This document shows, piece after piece, positions 23,331-34,410 of a DNA stretch of 64,000 bases. The first letter of the stretch is position 1; each line of letters starts with the position of its first letter. The notes under the pieces were generated by a model that worked only from the letters and a program-made list of their open reading frames with translations, ran no database searches and was not told the origin of the DNA. Made by a program: the position numbers and the translations under genes. Source of the DNA: Eleusine coracana subsp. coracana (taxonomy: Eukaryota; Streptophyta; Magnoliopsida; Poales; Poaceae); NCBI GenBank assembly GCA_032690845.1, contig CM064430.1:44985882-45049881 (forward strand). The letters are read 5' to 3'.

Positions 23331-25448
23331 TGAAGGACCAAGCAAGGCGACTAGAGGGGAGGTGAATAGGTGCCTTAACAAATTTCTTTTGAAATAGATG
23401 GCCTTCTCCGTTTTTCACCCAACGCACTTCTCTTGCAACACACCATGATCATGTAGTCACAACGGACATACTAACCATAGGAATGTGTTAGGGGTTCTCA
23501 CAAAATTAGTGGAAGCAAAGAAAACAAAATAACACAGATCAAAAGGCCACCATTATTAGATTAAAAGTCTGCAAATAGATTAGTGTTGAAAAGGAAGGAT
23601 CTTAATATAAATAAGCAACGAGTAAGAACCTGAAAAGAGAAGCAAATAAAATAAAATAAAAACTAATACTAAGCTACACCAGACACAAAGCTAGCTATGC
23701 GAAGCAATTTGGCAAGCACATTAAACTAACAAGCTACGGGACAAACCCAGGTGAGCAGCTAGCTGATTTTTCATTAAACTACATGCTACCTCACAGACAC
23801 GTTGACACAAGACAGCTGGCCATTGCACATCGATCTGAGAAAGAAGATAGTTTGAACAAATGAAGCTAATTTTAACCTTGAGAGCAATAGAAAAACTAAT
23901 GAGCAGAACTGAATAAAACTACTCACGCACCAGATCAAGTCAGATGAGGAATATAAAAAGAACTAGCTACAGGAACCGAACCAATGATTAACAGAAAGAA
24001 TTTCCTAGCATCCAGACAAAAAGAAAGCACAACTATGTATTGATTATGGAAACGGTCAGACAAAAAAGCAATTTATTTATTTATACTCAGAACAGCTAGT
24101 GACTTCATCCAGCAATCGTGAGGGAATCGCTGCTGTAGCTGACAACCACCGCTTACCTTGTGGATGTAGACACCTGGATGCAGTTCGATCTACCATGAGA
24201 ACAGTTTAATCAGACCTGCAGAACGAGATAAAGCAGGCGACAAAGAATCCATGCAGGAGAAACTCGCAATCTCCCAGGCAAAAATCCCTTCGGACCAGGA
24301 CAGAAAGAGGACAAGATTTATGGCAAGATCTAGAACTAAAGTAACTGCCAGAGGAGTCAAATCAGCTGCCGGCTCAAACAGCAGAGTAACTCGCCGTCGC
24401 ACAGAGACAGTCAACAAACAAACTAATTCGAATCTAACCAAAGCAGAGAAGAAACCACAGAAAATCAGCAGCGTAGACTCAAGATTTCGAACAATCTTTT
24501 CCTATCATTGAAAGCAGAATAAGTAACAGGGCTACCGATTCAGATGGCACCGCCCTCCCTCCCTCATTTTCTTGGATTATAAAAGATCTCACACGAATTT
24601 CTCTCCATTTGGCTGACTTTTCTCTCTTCTCTCTTTTAAAACCTAATCTCCAATTCCAACTAGAAGGAGCACGAGTGGCACAGCCACCAGTCCCTATCTC
24701 CCTCCTGTTCTACTATTTTTCTTTTCCAAAATTTCCTCTGGATATAATACAATTTCACCTATCCCTAGAGTTTTTTGGTCCAACTTTTTCTTCGTCACCC
24801 GAACATCATCGGGCCCTTAACGACTTCGCTTTATCTTGACATAACCTTCAAGATGGTGCCAAGGCAACCTCCAATCGCCACCACCGGTTTTTAGGCTTAA
24901 ACCGGGAAACCGTCTTGCACGCTTCTCAAAGCGTGATTTCTCGATGTTGATGCGTGTCACCTTGTCCCGCGATCCTGACTACCGGCAAGTCTCTCCCAGT
25001 CCCTGTCCATCGGGCCCCCTTGTCACTTACACCAGCATCCCGCTCGCCTTGACTTGGTCAACATATCGTCTTCATCACACCACGGTTTTGAGACTCAACC
25101 GCAAAATCGTCCGTGCTTCTCGTCTCTTCATATGTACGATGTGGATCACCCTTGACTCCACCCGACATCCTGATCGTCCGGCCCCAAGTCCCTTACTTGT
25201 GCCCGATTCTCTCGCCGTTGACCGCTAAGTCGACTCCAATGACCTACACATCATGAGACAAGCAAATATATTTCCCATCTCCTACAACTTCACCAATACC
25301 TCCACCAACTCCGGTTTGTCAAAACCATAATCATGCACACACACATGCAATCTCTAAATTCTCACATTTCAACTCAAACACCAAATCCGCTCAAGTCAAT
25401 TACTCATCACATATTGTAAACCATGGCACATATCCATATGGTTTCTCA
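23331..25448 (-). repeat. 5' LTR of the first copia element (right copy)
   Basis: 2118 bp, bounded by TGAAGG and TTTCTCA on the plus strand. Aligns with 2480-4575 with scattered substitutions. The sequence outside it starts GAAGAG; no matching target duplication was found on the left, where the LTR end is eroded. Confidence 0.85.
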
Positions 25449-25478
25449 GAAGAGAATACATCACAGGAAATAATAAGT

Positions 25479-25614
25479 CATAATAGAGGCATACTAGCAT
25501 ATAAGCATATCTCACTGTTCTACCCATCATCATCTTCCACCACAAGCATATAATAGAGGCATACTGCCATGAAGTTCTTTCTTCCCATCATCATCTTCCA
25601 CCACAAGTTCACTA
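25479..25614. repeat. 70 bp direct duplication
   Basis: Two tandem copies, starting near 25479 and 25549. Both share ATAATAGAGGCATACT and, after a variable middle, CCCATCATCATCTTCCACCA. Confidence 0.7.
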
Positions 25615-25762
25615 CATTAACAACTAAACCTATGTCCAACAAGCCACCAAGTTCAAAAGGCCATCCATGCAAAAGCCATCACCACCCAACATCACAGCCA
25701 CTAACCTATCTTACCTTCTCCAAAATAATAGCCGACACCTTGACCAAGCTTTCCAACCACCT

Positions 25763-27100
25763 TCACTTCTTGTTGAAGACCATCAGCAGCAACATAGAGG
25801 TAATGACAATAAAGATTGCCACCATCCACGCCAAAGTTGCCTGGCGCAGGTAGAAGTAGCAAGTAGCTTCAGCTCGACCCTTGGCTTCATTTGCCTCCTT
25901 CACAATCTCCTTCATAGCCTCCTTCTCCTCCAAAACATCATTGTGGATCTAAATAGCTTTGTTGCGCTAAATGACTGCCATGCGATGCTTGATCTGATGT
26001 GGCAAGTTTGTTCATGGCCTCCTGTCCCATGAGCCAGATGTTCTTGATGAACCTCTGGAGCCTGTTGGATTATGGAGGATCAAACCAGTCAACATACCCA
26101 CACTGCTCTTCATCCATATGCGATCAAACAAATTGCTTCATATACATGACTAGACAAGAAAAATAAGAGGAAGGAAAGAACATTGAAAAACAAAAAATGC
26201 ACATACCTTCAATGGGCAGCCATAGTAACGTCTGTCTGCGTCCTTGCCGCCAAAGCACACATTCTTGCGGGGTAGGAGGCCATGTTCGCAGTGCTGAACT
26301 AAGAAGCAGTCATTGCCGGACCAGTAGGGCTGCTCTAGATGCATCTCAATCGGCAACAGGGTGGACAAGGAAGAGACCTGCAACAAGAATACAAGGGAAC
26401 AAAAAGAATACTGAGAAGTAAAAAGATGAAAAATGATGCTGAGGTAAAATACAATTCATAAACCTACACTAATGAATAGTATAAAATACAAATAATAAAC
26501 CTACACTAATCAACAGTGTAAAATACTAACCATAAACCTACACTAATCACCCCTAGTCAAAACTAATATGCGGCAATAATCCAAACTAATCCTAAAAGAT
26601 CAAAAAATCCACTCTGTTCCTACCGCAACAATACAAAACTTACCCTAACCTGCACTAATTAACACCAAATGTACACCAAATCTACACAAATCAGACATAT
26701 CTACACTAAATCTACACAAGAATCAAAACTAATCTACAACAATAATCCAAAACTAACCCTAACGGATCAAACAATTAAACAACAGTGCCAAACTAACCAA
26801 AAACATACGCTAACCTACACTAATCAATACCAAATCCACTCTGATCCTACCACAACAGAACAAAACTTACCCTAACCTGCACTAATCAACACCAAATGTA
26901 CACTAAATCTACACAAAGTAGACATCTACACTAAATTGACACAAGAATAGAAACCGAAAGGTGCTAGAGGTTACCGAGTTCATCGAGGAGGAGGCGCGGG
27001 AGCTCGATCCGCCAGAGCTCGTGTTCCGTGACCCACCGGAGCCCGTGTTCCATGACCCGCCGGAGCCCGTGTGCTCTAAATGTGGTGGTCCTGGCTAGGG
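25763..27100 (-). pseudogene. GRF zinc-finger protein gene, decayed
   Basis: The minus strand shows three exon-like parts. A Ser/Gly-rich N-terminus (about 26970-27070) reads SSSRASSSMNS before a GT donor. The middle exon (about 26209-26386) has CEHGLLPRKN and GGKDADRRYYGCPLK, the GRF zinc-finger pattern, and ends at GTATGT. The last exon (25763-26115) starts after CAG with CGYVDWFDPP and hits a TAA. Further on, in the last frame, it gives a charged coiled coil and a C-terminal membrane helix (WMVAIFIVITSMLLLMVF, then NKK and stop). GRF fingers bind nucleic acid; proteins of this small type are abundant near transposons in grasses. In-frame stops and no clear start mark it as a pseudogene. 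Confidence 0.6.
27003..27073. repeat. 24 bp tandem repeat, about three copies
   Basis: GAGCCCGTGTTCCATGACC and variants repeat head to tail. On the minus strand they encode the Gly/Ser/Asn/Thr repeats of the GRF pseudogene N-terminus. Confidence 0.7.
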
Positions 27101-27531
27101 CCCTGGTGACGACGAGGTGAAGAGGAGGCTAGGAGGCACGAGAACCGAGGAGGCGAAGGAGGCGAGGAGTCTTCACGGGAAACTAGTGTGCATACATGCA
27201 CATGGGCTTGACGCCCTCTTTATCTTACGGCGGGCTCCAGTTGACCAACGGGCAAGCAAGTCTTCGTGGTTGGCTCTTCGTCTTCTAGGAAGTAAGCCAC
27301 AACTCAAGCCACGCTCACTGACAGGTGGGCGGACAAAATAAAGCCCCACACAACAGCGAGAGAGACGCCCTCTGTCACACTTTCCACTATGCGACCCTGA
27401 AAAAAACGATGATCCTGCGGACTAATTGACATCGAGTCACAGACATGTGGACCCTGCTAAATCGGGCCCGAGCTCTAGTGAAAGGCGCGTTTTGTGTACA
27501 TATTAGAAATATAGAGTTTTTTTATGTTGTA

Positions 27532-27755
27532 CTCCCTCCATTCATATTTATATGTCATTCTAAGGTTTCCAACTTTTCTCCAATTACATGCCATTCTCAC
27601 TTTCCAATGCACCTTTCTCTCTTCCCAATACAATATTCTCTCTTCTCACTACATCTCTATCTCTCTCCTTCTTGTTTTTAGTGCACCCATCTTTTTACTT
27701 CTCCTTATTTTCCGTGCCCAACTCCAAAACGACATCTAATTCTGAACGGAGAGAG
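27532..27755. mobile_element. Stowaway-like MITE
   Basis: A 224 bp element bounded by TA (27530-27531 and 27756-27757). Ends CTCCCTCCATTCA and, inverted, CTCTCTCCGTTCA match at 11 of 13 bases. The interior is pyrimidine-rich on the plus strand. Short frames within are not genes. Confidence 0.85.
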
Positions 27756-27757
27756 TA

Positions 27758-29226
27758 CATTACTCAAAAGTTTTGAAAAATTTCACAAAAATTACAGATG
27801 TTTAAGGATACAATTCTACATCTATGTACCAGGTTTGAGTTAAGAAAACATTATTTGTTGTGCTGCACAAAAAAAACAATTCAAAACTAATTTTTCCGTT
27901 TCTTTGTCTATTTGTTTCTCCATGAATGTTTTTAATTTTGAACTCAATTTTGCTGTGGCACTGATTCATGTCATTGTTAACCTCTATATATTTTTGTCTT
28001 ATTTTTTTATGTTGTGTCTAAAAATATTTGTTCAGATTTTAGTTTGTAGACTATAGTATATAGACATTGGAACCAATGTCAAGACAATTGAAACTTGCAC
28101 AAGTGTAGATGTTTTTAAAATTTTTACCAAAAATGATATGTGTATAGATGCATAGGGAACACATATGAAATTTCAGTGTAAATTTGGTTCTCCTAAGAGA
28201 ATAAAAAATCAGTGAATAAAATGTAAAAACATGACCACAAATCGATGTATTGGTAGTTACAGATTGGAAGTGTAATATGGTGCCAAAAATGAATCCAAGT
28301 AATAGAGCGTGATTTTTATAAAATTTAGGAAAAAAATCATTCAATTTGGTTTATATATGAGAAATATATGCAAGTTTGAAATTTTAAATCAGAATCAAAA
28401 CAAAAAACTAGGCCACGCTGAAGAAATGGAGCAACCCGACAGCGACACGTGCCCCGATCGAGGGGTCCTGCACGCAGGGAGCGACAGGCTTTGTGGGCCA
28501 TATCTGTGACCTGGGCTGAATAGAGATAAGGCGACCCATTTGCCTCCATGCATGGGATTTTTAGTACCACCTCGGCTACCTAGGTTGGCTTGCCTCTGCT
28601 TAAAAGCTTGGTCGCTTGGCACTGATTCGAACTCCATTACTACTACTATTCTCTGCGGCTGACTGCCGCGTTGTTCGTGGTGTTTGGTTCCTTGGCTGAG
28701 TGGACCGAGGAGAAAGCTATCTGCGATCTTGGCTGGCCTATGACGATTGGCCGGCCGAGGTTGCGTTGTGCAATCGCGGCCTTCTCACCCTTGATTCCTT
28801 CGCGGCTGACAGCTAAAAATTTTCTTGGTCCTTTGTTTTTTTGTCTGTTCACAGCTTACCAGCGACCAAAATCAACAGACATTCGCCATATCACAACACA
28901 AGACAAAACCAAAATATCAGAGGCAACATTATCAGGCATTGTCACAACACAAAACCACAATATCAGAGGCAATATTGTAGTTAATTTTATCAGGTATTTT
29001 TGTCTCTTCCACTTTGTTAAATACACAAAGAGCAGCTATCATGAGCAGCCAAAAAAAGCTTCCATCTTTGTTACATACACAAAGAGCAGCTATCATGAGC
29101 AGCTAAAAAAGCTTCCATCTACATCTCAAAACAGCTTCCATCATGAGCAGCTAAAACCTAAAAACTATGATCCCTATGTTTTCCTCCAAAATAAAAACTA
29201 TGATCCATGTGATGGTTTTACTCTTC
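27758..29226. other. Unassigned DNA with two short tandem duplications
   Basis: No gene recognised. The stretch 27760-28400 is AT-rich; 28400-28900 is GC-richer with no family match. A repeat of about 44 bp lies at 28896-28976 (shared block ATATCAGAGGCAA). A 54 bp tandem repeat lies at 29013-29118 (shared block ACACAAAGAGCAGCTATCAT). It may hold the 3' terminal part of the Mutator element next to it, but I found no matching inverted repeat. Confidence 0.4.
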
Positions 29227-29450
29227 CTATGATATTTTTCTTTTATTCGATGTGAGCTTTTTCCTAGAGGGAGCACCATGTGAACAGTCCACCTCCACCC
29301 AAGGCATGTATTCTTGATCTTCAAAATTTATGATTGGAGTTCCTTGACCTCCTTCAAAATCTGCAGCTTGACTTCCTTGCCCTCCGTCTTCAGAATCTGC
29401 AGCTTGACTTCCTTGCCCTCCGTCTTTTTTCTTGTTCCAGTTCCTTACCC
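29227..29450 (-). pseudogene. MULE transposase, C-terminal exon
   Basis: After a TTTTACAG acceptor the frame reads WNKKKDGGQGSQAADSE, repeats DGGQGSQAAD once, and ends near QEYMPWVEVDCSHGAP with a TAG at 29227-29229. The duplicated 30 bp unit (GAAGTCAAGCTGCAGATT and neighbours) is a tandem repeat. The phase does not match the preceding donor (GTCAGT near 29530), which is one more sign of decay. Confidence 0.55.
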
Positions 29451-29523
29451 TGTAAAAGAAGAGAGGAATAAACAGTACATGCGCAACAATATGCTAACAC
29501 AAGCACACATCAAAATGTGAGCA

Positions 29524-30309
29524 TCACTGACCTCTTTTTCGACCCGTGTGAGGACATTTCGCGTTGCCGACTATGTGGCCTATGTAGCCACAACTTGAGC
29601 ACTTTGACTGCCTTTTAAATCTTGTGGCACCCTTTTCATGGCAAGACTTGAACCTGAGCTTTTTATCTCTCCCCTCATGCTTTTCCTTGAGGGTTGGTGG
29701 CTGCAAGTTGAAACCTTTGTCCACAATTGGCCACTGTGTTCTGTCAAGTGCTGGTATGGCATACTGATATGCAAATTGGTACATATCTGTATCGAAGTAA
29801 TGAGAGATGTAGTTGCCCATATTTGGTCTCCTTAGTGATGTTATGAAAGCTAGTGCATGTCGACATGGCTTGCCACTTACTTGCCACTCCTAGCATGTGC
29901 ACTTTTGTTCCTTAAATCTGACCACATGCCTGACCACTTCGTCATTGTCATGTAATTCTGTCACCCGAGCCTCTTTATCTGAGCTTTTCTTAACATTCAT
30001 GTGTTGCAACCCTCTACTTCTTGCATTGCATTGGTGAATGACAGCTGGTAGGGTACCTGGTTGAAGTTTCACTCCAATTTTTTTTCTCTTGTAAAACAAC
30101 TCCATAATCTTGTCCTTTAATCCATCAACCAAAGAATCCATTGGAAGACCTTTCAAGGACCACACCCAGTTATTCCATGACTCAACAAGGTTGTTGTTTA
30201 TGTGCTCACACTTGTTGTGCTCTAAAAATTTGCTTCTGGTCCATATCAGCTTGTGGTTCTCATCCACCCAAGTTTTAATATTAGGACTGGCAGAATAGAC
30301 CATATTCAA
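29524..30309 (-). pseudogene. MULE transposase, C-terminal catalytic part, SWIM finger and zinc knuckle
   Basis: Reads HINNNLVESWNNWVWSLKGL and continues to a SWIM finger, CTC-stop-EWQVSGKPCRHALAF, where a TAG falls between the cysteine pair and the C-x-H pair. It ends with a CCHC knuckle (CSSCGYIGH, then KCP). SWIM plus knuckle after the DDE domain is the standard layout of plant MuDR-type transposases. Confidence 0.85.
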
Positions 30310-30395
30310 ATGATTCTCGTGCTTCTCAGGTAGATATGTTCTTGCTGTAGGTACATTTCTCTATAGGCAGGCCCATGGTAGCTCTTCTTCAAATT

Positions 30396-30677
30396 CTACA
30401 TCAAATGCTGAAAACACTCTCTATGCTCAGCTTCAGGGAAAACCTTCTTCACACTAGCAATAAGTCCAGCACCTGCATTAGTTGAAATGGTCGGCCTGAT
30501 ATGATCACCATTTGGAGCAATGGACTTCTTAAGCTGCTCTATGAACCAAGTCCAGCTTTCAGTTGTTTCACCATCAAAAAGAGCAAATATGACCGGGAAC
30601 ATCCACTTGTGGCCATCCAATGCATTAGCAACAACCAAGTTACCTTTCCATTTTCCATTTATGAATGTGGAATCCAC
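30396..30677 (-). pseudogene. MULE transposase DDE core, changed active site
   Basis: MDSTFINGKWKGNLVVANAL gives the first catalytic aspartate (D-S-T-F). The block ESWTWFIEQLKKSI follows. The second catalytic site reads TISTNAGAGLIASV, where the family usually has an aspartate (S-D-x-x-x-G-L); here it appears as N. FPEAEHRECFQHL is the conserved helix before the final glutamate. The change would abolish cutting and joining of DNA. Confidence 0.85.
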
Positions 30678-30918
30678 GCTCAGATAGGGCCTACATCAAA
30701 AGACAAAGCCAAATCTGCATAGGGCCAGTCAACAAAAAAATCTCTTGAAACAGATCTGATCATCTTTCTCAACCGTGTCAATCTCCACCACACTACATGG
30801 TGCACTTATGTCAATTTGGGCCTTCAACCTATAGAGCCAATCAAAAGTGGTGTCCCATGTCCCAAATATCTTGTTCATTGCTTTCTTTCTTCCATACCAA
30901 ACAGTTTGGTATGGGATT

Positions 30919-31145
30919 TCAACAACATATTTCTGCTACCCTTTCAGCTACCCAGCTTTGTGATGCCATCCTAGATACCCTGCTGGTTGAAGAACATGTG
31001 TGGTCTTCAATGTGTATCTGCACTCTAACTATGCCATCAGCTTGTTTTCTACCAACAATTCTCCATGGACACCCTGCAGCAGTGCAAAATACCTTGTATG
31101 CTATCTGATTGGACTTCTCTATTACAAAATCAAATTCTCCCACAA
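30919..31145 (-). pseudogene. MULE transposase, N-terminal DNA-binding domain, downstream half
   Basis: Reads VGEFDFVIEKSNQIAYKVFC, then GCPWRIVGRKQADGIVRV and EDHTCSSTSRVSRMASQSWV. This is the WRKY-GCM1-like zinc-binding domain of MuDR transposases (C-P-W and H-x-C). Its upstream half (FRMTVR) lies beyond the CACTA-like insertion. Confidence 0.85.
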
Positions 31146-31590
31146 TCACTACGGGAGAGAAGAGGTTTTTCGTGTGCCCAATGCACATGGCAAAACCGGA
31201 AATACCCACGACAAAGTCTTTGTCGTGGGTTGCACATGGCAAAACGCACACGGCAAAAAACCCATCGGCAAAGCCAACTTTGCCATGTGCCTTCTATCGG
31301 GCACACGATAAAGGCTTTGCCGTGTGTGTCAAAATGCATTCGACAAAATATAAGTCTAGAAAAAACAGCAAAAAGTCGCAAGTTGTGGCATTTTTTCACG
31401 CGCTACGCGGCAAGTGCGCTCGCCAAGATTCAAACCTGGGACCTCACCTTCGCGCGTAGAGACCCCTACCACTGCACCACACATTGATTTGTTACTACAC
31501 CTCGTGTTCGCTCTTTTTATATTATACCTCTTTGTCATGTGCTTTATGTCGCTCTTTTTATTTTTTACCTCTTCACCCCATCTTACTGTC
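31146..31590. mobile_element. CACTA-like insertion inside the MULE gene
   Basis: Starts CACTACGGGAGAGAAG at 31146 and carries several copies of a TTTGCCGTGTG/TTTGCCATGTGC-type motif in both directions, the subterminal repeats usual for grass CACTA elements. It separates FRMTVR from VGEFDFV of the transposase. The far end lacks a clear CACTA terminus; it holds a duplicated CTCTTTTTATATTATACCTC-type stretch (31512-31572). The right boundary is therefore approximate. Confidence 0.65.
31419..31490 (-). other. tRNA-like (Pol III promoter-like) segment
   Basis: On the minus strand, TGGTGCAGTGG (31479-31469) fits the A-box pattern TRGYNNARNNG. GGTTTGAATCT (31436-31426) is close to the B box GGTTCGANTCC. 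They are 32 bp apart, as in tRNA genes. It could be the head of a SINE or a captured tRNA fragment. No full cloverleaf was found, so it is not called a tRNA gene. Confidence 0.4.
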
Positions 31591-31735
31591 ATTCTAAAGT
31601 GCTCCATGGTAGGGTAACAAGTGCCGACACTCAAATCTGGATCATCATTGTTCCAAGTCAAAGGTGGTTCATTTGGAATACAATTATCCACTAGAATTGT
31701 TGCATCCTTCATTTCTTTCTCAAGTTCAGGTGATA

Positions 31736-32449
31736 TCACAGGAGTTGGCCCAGCAAGACACTTAGCATTCCTTTTGGACTAAGCTCTTGCAATAGCAGCC
31801 TTCTCAGCCCTCTCATCCTCTTCTTTAAACCCAAATTGTCCATAACAAAGTCCTCATCAGCAGCTTGTAGTATATCATCATCTTCAAATTGCAAAGGATC
31901 AATGAAGAGGTCACTCCAATCAGCCCCATTATTAGATATGATAACTGGTGGAGAGATTGGAGGTTGAGATGGAGCTGGAGATGGAGCTGCTACCGCTGGA
32001 GATGGTGGAGTGGTAGCTAGACCTGGAGGTTGTGGAGATGGTGGAGTGGCATCTGGACCTGCAGGTTGTGGAGATGGTGGAGTGGCAGCTAGACCTGGAG
32101 GTTGTGGAGGTAGTGGAGTGGCAGCTGGAGCTGCTGCTCCTACTGGAGGTGGTGGAGTGATAGCTTGAGCTGCTGCTATAGGTTGTGATAGTGGAGGTGA
32201 AGGTGGAGGTGGAGCAGGTTGTGATGGTGGTGGTGAGGGTGGAGGTGGAGGTGGAGCTGCTGCTACAGGTTGTGATGCTGGTGGCGAAGGTGGAGGTGGA
32301 GCAGGATGTGATGGTGGTGGGGAGGGTGGAGGTGGAGGTGGAGCTGCTACTACAGGTTGTGATGCTGGTGGCGAAGGTGGAGGTGGAGCTGCACAATTTG
32401 GTGAAGGTGGAGCAGGTTGTGGAGGTGGTGATGGACTTGGGGCTGCCAT
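31736..32449 (-). pseudogene. MULE gene: proline-rich linker
   Basis: MAAPSPSPPPQPAPPSPN opens a stretch of about 150 residues of P/S/A/Q repeats, built from GGAGGTGGAG-type DNA units on the plus strand. The end is acidic (LFIDPLQFEDDDILQAADED) and continues toward the MuDR N-terminal domain. Open frames on other strands here are repeat artefacts. Confidence 0.65.
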
Positions 32450-32522
32450 ATTAGCTGCTGGACCTGCCCTTTTACCTACTGTAACTACCCTTTAGTAGCT
32501 GGAACTACCCTCTTGCCGCCCC

Positions 32523-33023
32523 TGAAGGGGAACGGGTAGGCTATGATAGCATATAAAATTTCTACCGTTCAACCAGGAAACCTTGCAAGAGGGGATCATG
32601 GATCGTTACCACTAGACGCGCAGGCGGAGCGGAACCGAAGGTTGGAGCAGCTCATCCAACATAGTCGCGCATCGATGTAGAGGAAGTAGTCAATCACAAT
32701 CGTCTCCTCCAGTCCAGCCATCCGGCACCACAGCAACAGCAACGCCTCCTCGTGGTATCCACACATACGGGGTTGGAGCATTGTGCGCGGCGTGCTAGCA
32801 CCGGCAACACGGCTAGGGTTTGTGGGTGAGAGAGAGGAGCGTGGCGGCTAGGGTTCTAGACTGGTGGTCACATGCACCCCTTGTCCCGCCTCCACTTATA
32901 TAGACCCTTCTAATGGGCCTCGACAAGTTGGCCCATTAGTGGACTAATCCCTCACGGATCAATATCTGTATGGTCCTCACATACGGATCAAATCCATAAT
33001 GTCTCTTGGGCATATCTCCAACA
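32523..33023 (-). repeat. 3' LTR of the second copia element
   Basis: 501 bp, plus-strand ends TGAAGGGG and CTCCAACA. Matches 42870-43371 almost throughout. The minus-strand polypurine tract AAGTGGGAGAT follows at 33024-33034. Confidence 0.92.
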
Positions 33024-34097
33024 ATCTCCCACTTGCACTAGAGACAATCACATAGGCAAGCAATGTTCCAACCCGTTAAGTGTGTGACCCGTTAGGTTCA
33101 CATGTATACGACAATGATGTGAAAACCCTTTTTCAAATCATAAATCAATAGCGGCACCTAGCAACACATACTGATTCTCGGATACACATAAATATCATAT
33201 CGGTTGAACCTTTGACATACGCATTTAGCGATCCCTTTGCCTCACGATATCAGTCAAGCTCAAGGCGAGATACGTGCCATCCCTGTAATAGCTCGACCAT
33301 TCACTCGAAGGTCTAGTGGATTTCTCATGACTAACTCTTAGTCATCGTGATTAACTTTTAATCACATTGGCATGGCCATGCACTTCCAAATCCATCTAAC
33401 TCGAGGGGCCCAAAGATATCCCTCCTGTTATTAGGAGAGGCAAATTCCATCTTGACTGCTCACAACCTGTAACACCCTGATTTTCAAAGTTTTGAATATT
33501 TTAAAATTTCCTAAAATTAATTAGCTTGTTAAGATTTTATTATGAAAAAGAATTATTTTCTAAAGAAAATAATCATGTTTAGGTAATTTTAAAATTTGTG
33601 TGTTGCATTCATGCTACCCTAGTTTCATTAGGATTTTCTTGAGTGCAAAAAGGTATTTAAAAATCTGATTAGGAATCGTTTCGGGGTAGTTTTGGAATTG
33701 TAGAAATTAGATTAGGAAAAAGAGAGAAAAAAAGAAAGGAAAACCTCCGTGGCAGTGGGCCAAAATCCTCTCCCCGCAGCCCACCTCCCCCTCTTCCCTC
33801 TTCCCGCCTGGGCCAGCCTCCCGCGGCCCACTCTCCTCCTCTTTCTTTCCCCCTCTCTTTTGGCCTGGGCCGGATTTCTCCCCCGTGCGGCCCATTCCCG
33901 CCTCCCCTCTTCCTTTTCCCCTTGGCCTGCTCGGCCCACTCCCGTGCGCGCTTGGCCCAACTGCCCCAGCCCGCTCCCGCCCCGCACCGCGCGCCGCCGT
34001 TCCCCTAAACCCTAACCCTACCCACTGGGCGCAGCTGCCAGCGCCGCCGCCGCCGCTAGCCTAGGCGTGCGCGCCATGGCACCCCAGGACCTATGCG

Positions 34098-34107
34098 CTA
34101 TAAATAG
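34098..34107 (+). promoter_or_regulatory. Candidate TATA box of the solo LTR
   Basis: CTATAAATAG in GC-rich context. About 150 bp downstream, GAG then GTGAGC (34255-34263) looks like a 5' splice donor. If used, transcripts from this LTR would be spliced within it. Confidence 0.5.
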
Positions 34108-34391
34108 CGGGCCCCATGCACCCCGCGCCGCTTTACCCGACCCCAGCTGCCTCGTCGCGCCGCGCCATCAAGCCCCGCCGCAGCTGAGCCCTGTCACCGC
34201 CGTCGTCACGCGTCCCGTGGCCTTCTCCGGCTTCCTCCGTCGTGCACAACCACCGAGGTGAGCCCGCAGCCTCCCCCTCTCCCCCTTTTGCCCTTCCCGG
34301 CCGAGATACCGTCGCCGGAACAGCACCCCGGCCCAACCCCGGCGAGCCGCCCATGGCGCCGCCGCCTTTCACTCGCCGCCGGCCGCCGTCG

Positions 34392-34410
34392 CCCCCCCCC
34401 CCCCCCCCCC
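34392..34410. repeat. Run of 19 C
   Basis: A homopolymer in the GC-rich part of the solo LTR. Its length may be an assembly artefact, so frames crossing it are not reliable. Confidence 0.9.

Larger units (their letters stand above)
2480..25448 (-). mobile_element. Ty1/copia LTR retrotransposon, SIRE/Maximus-like, interrupted
   Basis: A minus-strand copia element whose two LTRs (about 2480-4575 and 23331-25448) flank its own coding remnants (17780-23330). Domain order on the minus strand is gag, protease, integrase, RT, RNase H, which is the copia order. Without the nested gypsy element (5174-17029 plus one target copy) it is about 11.1 kb. That size, the 2.1 kb LTRs and a long gag with a coiled-coil stretch fit the SIRE/Maximus lineage. 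The coding region has many stops and shifts, so it cannot move on its own. The outer left end is eroded and I could not match a target duplication. The lineage name is inference; the element is certain. Confidence 0.85.

Noticed and set aside
17000..25450. CRISPR-like or phage-like repeat arrays
   Set aside because: None found in the window; all repeats are transposon or satellite type, and the DNA is plant nuclear.
28671..28760. TGGCTGAGTGG looks like a tRNA A box
   Set aside because: No B box or cloverleaf within the needed distance.
32185..32454. Plus-strand Val/Glu-rich frame
   Set aside because: Antisense of the proline-rich minisatellite of the MULE gene.
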